A stretch of 5,983 nt of DNA, from assembly GCA_017883485.1 (NCBI GenBank), contig JADGNM010000175.1, forward strand, positions 1 to 5,983. Direction: 5' to 3'. A program made the position numbers and the translations under genes. Positions 1 to 5,983 of this stretch are shown piece by piece (position 1 is the first letter of the stretch; every line of letters begins with the position of its first letter). This stretch comes from Methanosarcina sp. (GTDB taxonomy: Archaea; Halobacteriota; Methanosarcinia; Methanosarcinales; Methanosarcinaceae). Under the pieces are notes generated by a model that saw only the letters and a list, made by a program, of their open reading frames with translations, did not search any database and had not been told where the DNA came from.

Positions 1-430
1 CAAAGAGTCTATTTCCAATTCAAAATCCTAAATATTCTAATTTAATGTTTTAGAGCCTTTTATTTCTCATTTTCGGCATATAATTTTGAATATCTAAAAG
101 CATAATCAGATAACGCAATTGCAGATAAATAAAGTTATCAAAAAGAATCATTCTATTATTTCACTTTTTAATTAATTTAAAGAAAAATAGCTATTACTTT
201 TATAAATATCATAATATTAGATTTCATTTTATACAAACGATTTAAATTTACCTTTAATCTAAAAAATAAGCTATTTTAGCATCCAATTAGTTAAATAAAT
301 TTCCATCAAACTATATTTGGCTTAAAAAAGTCTCAAGAGGATACTGTTGGATAAAATAGTTAAGAAAAAGACTGTATTTAAACCTCATCACATATTTAAT
401 AATAACACTTTAGAGTTTCAGAACTACGTT
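1..430. other. AT-rich intergenic region without a supported gene
   Basis: This stretch is extremely AT-rich; a hand count of the first 360 bases gives about 22% G+C. Stop codons are frequent and no frame gives a convincing protein. It lies downstream of the minus-strand operon. Runs such as the one around 199-207 (ttataaat) look like archaeal TATA boxes, but such matches are expected by chance at this composition and no start codon with a convincing gene follows. Short similar words (aaaatagctatta near 185, aaaataagctatttt near 262) are also within what the base composition would produce. I see no tRNA, insertion-sequence end or CRISPR repeat here. Confidence 0.6.
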
Positions 431-452
431 AAAAAAAGAAGGGCTCATGCCC
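431..452 (-). terminator. Probable transcription terminator of the operon (distal of two)
   Basis: Read on the minus strand, a GGGC-ATGA-GCCC hairpin (4-bp G/C stem, 4-base loop, 441-452) is followed at once by TTC and a run of seven T (431-437). It lies about 70 bases past the stop codon of the small surface-protein gene. Archaeal termination depends mainly on oligo-U, so the T run is the more informative part. The stem is short, so the hairpin itself may be incidental. Confidence 0.55.
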
Positions 453-475
453 ATTCTGCAGAGGTGCATCCCATC

Positions 476-505
476 AAAAAACCAGAAAAGATTTCTCTGA
501 GAAAT
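476..505 (-). terminator. Possible proximal terminator: short hairpin plus oligo-U
   Basis: About 20 bases after the stop codon of the small surface-protein gene, the minus strand carries an A/T-rich inverted repeat (ATTTC-TCAGA-GAAAT, 491-505). It is followed by U-rich sequence ending in six consecutive T (476-481). With the stronger signal at 431-452 it makes a tandem termination zone. The stem is weak, so the call rests mostly on position and on the T tract. Confidence 0.35.
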
Positions 506-524
506 AAACTTATAAATGGGATTT

Positions 525-1136
525 TCACCTGCGGAGCAGGGCAAAAGCCAATGCAAGAACTGAAATTGCGCCGGCAAGTGTAAAAGCTGGCGCAGACGCG
601 GATGTGGGTGAAGGTTCTGTTTTCGAGACTGGCTGCTCCTTAGAAGTGGGAACTTCACCTTTGTAATATTCGTTGGAAATGTAAGGGTATGCTGCTGTGA
701 ATTCACTGTTAACTAAAACATCACCTGTTTTGAAATCATTTATTTGGTAAACAATGTCGATTGGTATGGAGCCACCAGCCCATTTCTCAGTAGGAGTTAC
801 TGTCCATTCATATAAAATAGAAGAATTCTTTTCCATTACATCTGCTCGATATACATTCATTTTTGAAGTTGGACCATCTACAATTACAAAATAACCTTCT
901 CCGATTTCATTTAACTGTACGGACACTTCTGATTTTTGATATACAGTTAGATTTATACCAACAGTGAAAGGCTCTCCAATTTTCAAAACCGGTTTTGCCA
1001 CATCTGTACCTGGAAGAAGTTTATCATTGTAATATACATCATATGTATAAATTTTCCCATAAGGATTTTCTGCAGCTACGCTTTCTGCTAACAGAATCAC
1101 ACAAAATATCCCAATAAGTATATATTTAGTTCTCAT
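525..1136 (-). CDS. Secreted sarcinarray-like surface protein with C-terminal sorting tail
   Basis: This 203-residue protein is predicted to be exported and held at the cell surface. Residues 1-22 form a signal peptide (basic MRTK, hydrophobic core, cleavage probably after SVAA, mature start ENPYG). Residues about 24-158 are a beta-rich domain; motifs such as KIGEPFTVG (52-60) and EWTVTPTEKWAGG (110-122) resemble what I recall of the Methanosarcina sarcinarray family. Residues about 160-182 are a Pro/Ser/Thr/Glu linker. Residues 183-203 begin with PAF, continue as a hydrophobic stretch and end LLRR, the layout of a PGF-CTERM archaeosortase signal with Ala in place of Gly. Sequons lie at N62 and N104. 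The ATG overlaps the TGA of the upstream giant gene (ATGA), and AGGTG at 1144-1148 gives a 7-base Shine-Dalgarno spacing, which fixes the start. The family name comes from memory of motifs, not from a search; a simple C-terminal membrane anchor would be the alternative reading of the tail. Molecular function is unknown. Confidence 0.8.
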   Translation of the reverse strand: MRTKYILIGIFCVILLAESVAAENPYGKIYTYDVYYNDKLLPGTDVAKPVLKIGEPFTVGINLTVYQKSEVSVQLNEIGEGYFVIVDGPTSKMNVYRADVMEKNSSILYEWTVTPTEKWAGGSIPIDIVYQINDFKTGDVLVNSEFTAAYPYISNEYYKGEVPTSKEQPVSKTEPSPTSASAPAFTLAGAISVLALAFALLRR

Positions 1137-4100
1137 ATTTCTGCACCTAACTCAGAAACAAGTGTATCATATCCAGCTGATTTTTCTGTAGAGCCGCCTA
1201 TCTTGTCTCCAACACCCTTTGGACCTGGGCCAACAATCGTAGCAGAGTAACCACTAAACTGAAAAAATATCTGTTTATTTCTTCCAATCCAGATACTACT
1301 TCCATCTTCATTTTTTCTAGAAGGATGATTGATATGTTCTTGTGTTCTCAAATACCTCTGCCCTTTATGCCCGAAATAAGGCTTTGGAATGACTTCATTA
1401 TCGTTATCGATAACACTAAATGCCTGATACTTTCCTACAATATCATACATCCACACATTAACCGTAAAAACCCAGTGTGGAGGTAATACCGGCAGCCCGC
1501 AAGGAATAGCTGCCATTGTCCTTCTCAATTTTCTCGAAACCTTGTCCCTCACTTCACCGGAATATTTATCTATGGTTTCATTTTCCATCTTTTTCAGTTC
1601 ACCATCAACTCTCCCGAAGCCGGCATCAAGTTCTAAACCTTTATTTTTGGTGACATTACAAATACCGTTTGTAACACCGACTCTGACATCAGTGTCAATT
1701 CTATTCAAAATAGCATCCAGCTCATCAGGCTCGACCGGCGGCTTTGAATCTCGGATTTCTGTTTTGATAGTGGCAGCAAGTTCAGCTGCGAGTTCATTTG
1801 TCATAGATTTTTGAATTACCTGGTCGTCAGAAAGGTTACAAAGGTAACTCGATGTAATTTCATGAACATGGTCTTTTTTAATCCAGCTTGAAACTACAGG
1901 ATTTGAACTCACTTCGAGGGCTACTTCTTCAGTTATTTGAGATCTCATCTCCAGCGCATAAACATGCTTTAAGTTGTAAACTTCCTTATCAAGACGAGTT
2001 GTATCCAGGGAAGCGTTCTGTTCGCTGAGATTCTGCTCAAGCAGGGAAGCTTCAGAACTAAGGGTCGAAATGCTCTGGCTAATCTGCTGAGCAGTTTCGG
2101 TTTTTACGTACTCTCCGCTTGAGGCTAGGGCATCTGCAATTTCTTCGGAAATGCCGGTTGTGAAAACGCAGGTGTTTCGGACGCCGAGAGGGTAAATTGT
2201 CCTTCCCCTAGGATCTTTCAGTTCATACTCTTTTCTGAGGTCAAAATCAGGATCATGATAGAGATAGTTAGGCTTCTGGTCAACGAGAAGGGTGAAGTTT
2301 TCAGTCCAGTTGTATTTGCTTTCTGGCTGACCGGTAACATTCATTGTGGAGATAATGCCCATGTCCTTTCCAAGTGCCGAAGATGCCATTTCAATTGCTG
2401 GGTTATCGAAAAGAGTCATGGAGCCTGAGGTTACGCTGTCAAGCGCACTGGTGTTAAGGCCTTTTTTCTCAAGGGCTTTGAGGATGTAGGAATTGAGGTC
2501 AGAATCCAGCTTACTGTTTTTCTGTTCGATATCCTGAAGCAATTTGTTGTAGGTCTCGTTTCTTGCAATGTTGCGGGCAGAATCACTTGAGGTGTACATT
2601 TTCCCTTCAGGAGTGAGGTACTTATTTTTATTTACATAGGCTTCACGGCTTGATTCAAGCTTCAGAATAAGTTTTTTGGCAGCTTCTACCTGCAGGTCTG
2701 TCGGGTTCCGGCCTGGAGAATCAACCAGGGAGTAATTGAAGGCTGGATTGTCTTTTTTTATAGAACCAAGCATTGCCAGTACTTCTTCTGCCATTACCTT
2801 GTGCAGCCACGAAGGGACGTCGCAATTGACCGAATGCTTGGCTAGATACATATTATCAGGGTAAATCAAGAAATTACTCTCGATTGCCCCGAGATTCACA
2901 TAGGCGTTCCTGTATTTGTCGGCAGCATCAGAACAGCATGGGTCAAATCTCTCTGCCCCGTCCAGGGAGATATTTGTTTCTTTATATTCACGTGCTATTG
3001 GATCGGTGTAGTTTGATATGCCTTTATAACCGCCTGCCGGAGGTCTCTTATGGTATATTATCGTCAGGTTCTCGGATTCGGTTTCGGCGTGAGAAGAGGA
3101 TTCGGAATCGGTCTCGGTTACAGTTTCGGAGTCCGAGCCGCTTGAGGTACCTTGATGAGTTACGGTTGTATAATTTCCATCCGGCCGCTTCTCCCTGGTT
3201 TTCCACTGGTAGGTATAATCGTAACTGTAATCTATTTTCCAGCTGGTTTTTATTGTATAGGAGATATCATACTCGATTTTCCAGTCAAAAACATGGTCCT
3301 CCGAATTCAGGTATCCTTCAGTTCTGTTCTCAACTGTAAGGCTGTCGTTACTTGCGTAAGAGGGGTGCGGTTCAATCTTCACATCACTTATCTCAGTTGA
3401 CGGCAAGCTCACAGATGCCCCTTTTACGGACCAGCTGACTACATCTCCTCTTGGGGGGTTAATTAAAGGGTATAAAGACCTGGAATAGGTATTCGTAACT
3501 GAATCACTCCAGGAATATGACTGCACAAGAGACCCGGTGTGCGTTCCGGATGGGAAGTAATTGGAATTCCAGTTGACTTTGTCCCCGCTGAATGAGACTG
3601 AACTGCTGTCGAAACCTGGAGTTATCCTTGAGTCGAGCGGTTCTGGAAAAGGATCAAAGCCTTCTCTCAGGATTTGCCCCTGGACGGAAGCTGTATAAAC
3701 GCTGTCTGTGACAGTGTGGATAAGATCAGGATTTTCTTCTGTCCACGCGTGATCGTTGAAGACCCAGCCGTCCAGGACTCCGTCTGTATAGTCTGATGCA
3801 GTGACGGTTATTTTCGAATAATCAGAAAGTTCTTCAATTGACGTATTTGTCTCTCCGAGAGATTCTCCGATGCCTTTTTCTACGTCAAGAGAAAAGGATT
3901 TGTTTTTTGCAAGGGAATCGTAAGTGGTTGTAAGGTTTACGCCTTTATTTTTTTCATAGAAAGATCCTGAGGTTTTACTGCCGGAAGAGCCAGGTCCGGA
4001 GCTTGTTTTTTTGCTGCTTGAATCGAAAATATCTTCATAAAGGACTTTTCCGTTATAATAGGTAGTATAGGTAAGAGCAAGGGGGTCAACCGAATCGAAA

Positions 4101-5242
4101 ATTTTTTTCTGGGTGTAGAGTGTGGCCCCGTTAACAGAGCTTGAAAGAGCAGGGTTGGTCAGGATATTCAGGGGGCCGTGTGCATAACGCTGCCAGGGGC
4201 CATAAATGAAAGTTCTCAGGTTTGTTGCTCCAAGTACGATATTAGATGTGGAATTCAGGCCGGAAGAGTTTCCAAGAGCGGCTTCATATTCCCTGACAAG
4301 CTCTTCGAGCAGGGGTTCCCTTGAAGTAATCAGGGTGGATACGTTCATACTTCTGTTGAAGGTCTCTCCGGATTCAAGGTCTACAAGGGTATAATTGAGA
4401 ACAGGGACTTCAAAGACATAGTAAATCGTGTAATTTTTGTCAGTAGGGTTAATTTCTCTCTGCAGAGTTCCTTTTACTTTTTTTATTTTTATCTGCTCAG
4501 GTTTTATGTCAGGTTTTACATTAACGGCATATTGCCTAAAGGTGTGAGTGTTTCCCTGGTAGTTTACGGAAAGCAGTTTGTTAAATGAGTCTGCTGTGAT
4601 GTCTTTTATTGGGCTTACTCCGATGATGAACCAGTCTGAGGCTTTTAGTTCATCTCCGTAGTAGAGTTCGCTTGAAGAATATCCTGGTGCTGCAGAATCC
4701 GGAATTATTACATCTTCCTCAAAGGAAACTTTTTGGAAAAAGCTGGTCGCCTGACCGTAGTTCTGATTTTTGATTTCCTGGCCTTTGGAGTCTTTGACAA
4801 TTAACTTGATGTCCTTGTTTCTCCAGATGGATTCTATTTTTCCCCAGATATCGGACGGCAGGTATATGGAAATTTGAAACGTATCCCCATTTTCAAGGTT
4901 CTGGTTTTTTGGGATTACCATAAAACCGTCATTAGAAACCCTTTCAACAGGACTATTTTCGGGTATGATTACAGGATTCTCTCCATGCCATTCCAGGGCT
5001 TCCATTCCTGCATAGTTAAGGCAGCGAGCAAGGTCAGATGCCGCAACGTTAATAGCTGTCTGTCTTGGATCACTTTTTTCTGTTGTGTAAATGGTTTCGG
5101 CTACTTCACTATCCATTTTTAGGAGATAGACTGAAGTAAAGGTTGCGGCAAGAACGATAAAGATTCCGATTACGGAATAAGGGATATAGGCATCTGAATT
5201 TTTAATGAATGATGGAATATTTTTATATTGTTTCCCGCCCAT
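1133..5242 (-). CDS. Giant membrane-anchored surface protein, DUF7286-like
   Basis: A 1369-residue protein (roughly 150 kDa) with one membrane segment at about residues 20-42, preceded by Lys-rich sequence. This predicts a cytoplasmic N-terminus and about 1325 residues outside. The outer part carries about 26 N-X-S/T sequons, a Ser/Gly linker (408-427), Tyr/Trp-rich alternating strands (655-680), a Ser/Glu/Asp/Thr tract (699-724), an adjacent Cys pair (769-770), and helical, probably coiled-coil stretches around 850-925, 1045-1095 and 1205-1245. The C-terminal module (about 1238-1350: RRTMAAIPCGLP, FTVNVW, GPGPKGVGD) and the N-terminal anchor region resemble the haloarchaeal DUF7286 family, which I recall near pilus-type genes. 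The N-terminus lacks an obvious class III prepilin cleavage site, so it is not itself a pilin. No enzyme motif was recognised. The ATG at 5242 is supported by GGAGGT at 5250-5255, 7 bases upstream. It is first in a two-gene operon and its TGA overlaps the next ATG. The gene is certain; the role as an envelope or appendage component is inferred. Confidence 0.88.
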   Translation of the reverse strand: MGGKQYKNIPSFIKNSDAYIPYSVIGIFIVLAATFTSVYLLKMDSEVAETIYTTEKSDPRQTAINVAASDLARCLNYAGMEALEWHGENPVIIPENSPVERVSNDGFMVIPKNQNLENGDTFQISIYLPSDIWGKIESIWRNKDIKLIVKDSKGQEIKNQNYGQATSFFQKVSFEEDVIIPDSAAPGYSSSELYYGDELKASDWFIIGVSPIKDITADSFNKLLSVNYQGNTHTFRQYAVNVKPDIKPEQIKIKKVKGTLQREINPTDKNYTIYYVFEVPVLNYTLVDLESGETFNRSMNVSTLITSREPLLEELVREYEAALGNSSGLNSTSNIVLGATNLRTFIYGPWQRYAHGPLNILTNPALSSSVNGATLYTQKKIFDSVDPLALTYTTYYNGKVLYEDIFDSSSKKTSSGPGSSGSKTSGSFYEKNKGVNLTTTYDSLAKNKSFSLDVEKGIGESLGETNTSIEELSDYSKITVTASDYTDGVLDGWVFNDHAWTEENPDLIHTVTDSVYTASVQGQILREGFDPFPEPLDSRITPGFDSSSVSFSGDKVNWNSNYFPSGTHTGSLVQSYSWSDSVTNTYSRSLYPLINPPRGDVVSWSVKGASVSLPSTEISDVKIEPHPSYASNDSLTVENRTEGYLNSEDHVFDWKIEYDISYTIKTSWKIDYSYDYTYQWKTREKRPDGNYTTVTHQGTSSGSDSETVTETDSESSSHAETESENLTIIYHKRPPAGGYKGISNYTDPIAREYKETNISLDGAERFDPCCSDAADKYRNAYVNLGAIESNFLIYPDNMYLAKHSVNCDVPSWLHKVMAEEVLAMLGSIKKDNPAFNYSLVDSPGRNPTDLQVEAAKKLILKLESSREAYVNKNKYLTPEGKMYTSSDSARNIARNETYNKLLQDIEQKNSKLDSDLNSYILKALEKKGLNTSALDSVTSGSMTLFDNPAIEMASSALGKDMGIISTMNVTGQPESKYNWTENFTLLVDQKPNYLYHDPDFDLRKEYELKDPRGRTIYPLGVRNTCVFTTGISEEIADALASSGEYVKTETAQQISQSISTLSSEASLLEQNLSEQNASLDTTRLDKEVYNLKHVYALEMRSQITEEVALEVSSNPVVSSWIKKDHVHEITSSYLCNLSDDQVIQKSMTNELAAELAATIKTEIRDSKPPVEPDELDAILNRIDTDVRVGVTNGICNVTKNKGLELDAGFGRVDGELKKMENETIDKYSGEVRDKVSRKLRRTMAAIPCGLPVLPPHWVFTVNVWMYDIVGKYQAFSVIDNDNEVIPKPYFGHKGQRYLRTQEHINHPSRKNEDGSSIWIGRNKQIFFQFSGYSATIVGPGPKGVGDKIGGSTEKSAGYDTLVSELGAEI
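1144..1148 (-). promoter_or_regulatory. Ribosome binding site of the small surface-protein gene
   Basis: AGGTG on the minus strand lies 7 bases before the ATG at 1136, inside the last codons of the giant gene. It supports reinitiation at the ATGA overlap and selects this start. Confidence 0.6.
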
Positions 5243-5249
5243 ACAACCT

Positions 5250-5255
5250 ACCTCC
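5250..5255 (-). promoter_or_regulatory. Strong Shine-Dalgarno site of the giant surface-protein gene
   Basis: GGAGGT on the minus strand, flanked by CC and AG, sits 7 bases upstream of the ATG at 5242. It matches the archaeal 16S rRNA tail almost perfectly and decides the start codon, placing the membrane segment at residues 20-42. Confidence 0.8.
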
Positions 5256-5328
5256 GGAAAAATAGGAATTAGTATTCAAATTAGTAGTGAAAGTAATTAC
5301 TCCATTTAACTCTTCAAGCTTGCAGCAA

Positions 5329-5343
5329 CTGAAATCCTAACGT
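5329..5343. repeat. 15-base near-repeat, copy 1
   Basis: The plus-strand sequence ctgaaatcctaacgt matches copy 2 at 5438-5452 (ctgcaatcctaatgt) at 13 of 15 bases in the same orientation. The copies are 109 bases apart. This copy lies about 87 bases upstream of the start codon of the giant gene and would fall in the leader if the candidate promoter is right. Confidence 0.4.
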
Positions 5344-5437
5344 TACAGATAGTCTGACTCTACGCCTTTTACACTGCGTTTCCTATTTGTTGCAGTTCAT
5401 CTCGAATTCAGTAGAATTAACAAATTTTCGATAAGAT

Positions 5438-5452
5438 CTGCAATCCTAATGT
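5438..5452. repeat. 15-base near-repeat, copy 2
   Basis: The plus-strand sequence ctgcaatcctaatgt is the partner of the copy at 5329-5343, with 13 of 15 bases identical. It sits just downstream (in the minus-strand sense) of a TATA-like element at 5476-5489, so it could be near the transcription start. An operator role is possible, but a two-copy match in AT-rich DNA could be chance. Confidence 0.4.
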
Positions 5453-5475
5453 AAAAAATATTAAAGTGTCTCATT

Positions 5476-5489
5476 ACATAAATATTTTA
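5476..5489 (-). promoter_or_regulatory. Candidate TATA box for the two-gene surface operon
   Basis: On the minus strand the sequence TAAAATATTTATGT combines an A-rich BRE-like part with a TATA-like core. Initiation about 25 bases downstream would give a leader of roughly 210 bases. The surroundings are AT-rich, so a chance match is quite possible. A second candidate (AATATATTTAT, about 5556-5567) lies farther upstream. Confidence 0.25.
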
Positions 5490-5566
5490 CTTAAGTTGGG
5501 AAAGCCTGCTAAAAAATAATCAAAATAAAATGTAAAAACGAAAACGAGGACAGAAATAAATATATT

Positions 5567-5574
5567 AAAAAAAA
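5567..5574 (-). terminator. Oligo-U terminator candidate after the transporter fragment
   Basis: Eight consecutive T on the minus strand begin 39 bases after the stop codon of the transporter fragment. Such runs are enough for archaeal termination. No clear hairpin precedes it. If it works, the surface operon needs its own promoter downstream. Confidence 0.35.
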
Positions 5575-5612
5575 TGAAGTAGATATAGTGGAGTAATAGA
5601 GTATTTAAGGTA

Positions 5613-5983
5613 TTAGTAGCAAAGATAGTGAATCAATAGCATATCTGAGGAAATAATAGCAAAGTTTAAATAGATTTTTTTATTCTTGATTTCTTTACTT
5701 TCAGGTACTTCAATATGAATTATTCCCAGTCGTTTTTGCTCTTTTTTGCCAAAAATGTAGGCAACAAACAAAACCCAAACAATGGATGCCAGCATACTCG
5801 GAATAATCGGGTTAAAAAGTTCGGAAGGTTCAAGGTGTAAAGCGCTCAGACAACGAGCGTTTGCCCCGGTCCAGGGCAGTTTGATCATAATTCCAACACA
5901 CAGGGTCAGAATGGCCGTCAGAATCAGAGGGTTTATTTCAAGGCGTTTATAAACCGGAAGCATAGCTCCGACAATAATCAGAT
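5613..5983 (-). pseudogene. CitMHS-type citrate/metal transporter, C-terminally truncated fragment
   Basis: The reading frame enters from the right edge without a start and runs 123 codons to a stop at 5613. An internal ATG at 5963 is unlikely to be the real start, because the frame stays open upstream (LIIVGA) with family-like hydrophobic sequence. The stretches KLPWTGANAR, ELFNPIIPSMLA and VAYIFGKKEQKRLG match the central part of CitMHS transporters (citrate-Mg2+ or citrate-Ca2+:H+ symporters), usually placed before the large cytoplasmic loop. Two clear membrane segments are visible, about ILTAILTLCVGIMI and SMLASIVWVLFVAYIF. The family is normally about 430 residues with a second half after this loop. 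Here resemblance fades at about NKKIYLNFAII, and the frame ends some 14 residues later. Nothing like the missing half follows in any minus-strand frame. It is most likely a pseudogene; a shortened but expressed protein cannot be excluded. Family assignment is from remembered motifs. Confidence 0.65.

Larger units (their letters stand above)
5243..5612 (-). other. 370-base upstream spacer and probable 5' leader of the operon
   Basis: No protein-coding ORF of note is present in this spacer between the transporter fragment and the giant gene. It holds the Shine-Dalgarno site at its inner edge, a pair of 15-base near-repeats, two TATA-like elements and an oligo-T run near the transporter fragment. 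The operon promoter should lie here, because the transporter fragment upstream is followed by a likely terminator. If either TATA candidate is used, the untranslated leader would be about 200 to 300 bases, a length seen in Methanosarcina. No riboswitch fold was recognised. Confidence 0.55.

Noticed and set aside
180..212. TATA-like element (ttataaat) on the plus strand in the left spacer
   Set aside because: At about 22% G+C such matches are frequent by chance, and no credible gene or RNA follows it.
347..583. Plus-strand ORF of 78 codons starting with TTG, with an AGAGG 6 bases before it
   Set aside because: The start is weak, the product is a Lys/Arg/His/Asn-rich peptide of no recognised family, it crosses both terminator-like signals, and its end runs antisense to the coding end of the small surface-protein gene. 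Most likely chance.
410..706. Minus-strand 98-codon ORF overlapping the end of the small surface-protein gene in another frame
   Set aside because: About 180 bases lie inside the well-supported surface-protein gene, the start has no context of its own, and the protein has no recognisable domain.
1542..1814. Plus-strand Ser-rich ORF opposite the giant gene
   Set aside because: It is antisense to the coiled-coil region of the giant protein and its Ser/Leu-rich composition is the expected mirror of that coding strand.
2884..3400. Two overlapping plus-strand ORFs opposite the centre of the giant gene
   Set aside because: They lie wholly within a supported gene, overlap each other in different frames, and encode Arg/Ser/Leu-rich sequences without domains.
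4206..5122. Short plus-strand ORFs at 4206-4394 and 4874-5122
   Set aside because: Both are antisense to the giant gene, which has a strong ribosome site and a continuous 1369-codon frame; neither has a recognisable product.
5311..5325. Short palindrome caagcttg in the leader
   Set aside because: An 8-base palindrome alone is common and shows no second half-site, stem extension or positional support.
5613..5963. Reading the transporter fragment as a complete 116-residue protein starting at the ATG at 5963
   Set aside because: The frame remains open to the window edge with family-like hydrophobic residues, and the family motifs belong to the middle of a protein of about 430 residues, so this ATG is internal.

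Overview
The window looks like chromosomal DNA of a methanogenic archaeon, most likely Methanosarcina or a close relative. The reasons are AT-rich spacers (about 22% G+C by hand count over the first 360 bases) beside richer coding DNA, strong archaeal Shine-Dalgarno sites, oligo-T tracts downstream of genes, and a small secreted protein that resembles the Methanosarcina 'sarcinarray' family. No RNA gene, CRISPR array or insertion sequence was seen.

Layout, left to right: (1) bases 1 to about 430 are very AT-rich with no supported gene. (2) At 431-505 there are two hairpin/oligo-U signals in tandem, read on the minus strand, where the main operon should end. (3) 525-1136 (minus) encodes a 203-residue secreted protein with a signal peptide, a beta-rich domain, a Pro/Ser/Thr/Glu linker and a C-terminal hydrophobic segment ending in Arg-Arg, which resembles a PGF-CTERM surface-sorting tail. 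(4) 1133-5242 (minus) encodes a 1369-residue protein. It has one N-terminal membrane anchor and a huge, sequon-rich outer region, with a C-terminal module I associate with the haloarchaeal DUF7286 family. The two genes overlap by the four bases ATGA, so they are very probably co-transcribed and translationally coupled. (5) 5243-5612 is a 370-base spacer with a near-perfect Shine-Dalgarno at its inner edge, candidate TATA elements and a pair of near-identical 15-base repeats. (6) 5613-5983 (minus, running off the right edge) is the middle of a citrate/divalent-metal (CitMHS-type) transporter. It stops about where the second half of the protein should begin, so it is probably a decayed gene.

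The main content is therefore a two-gene cell-envelope operon. A giant membrane-anchored surface protein is made first, followed by a small surface-sorted partner. Both products should lie mainly outside the membrane, and the tight coupling suggests that they act together, perhaps in an envelope or filament-like structure. That function is inferred; no catalytic motif was found in either protein.
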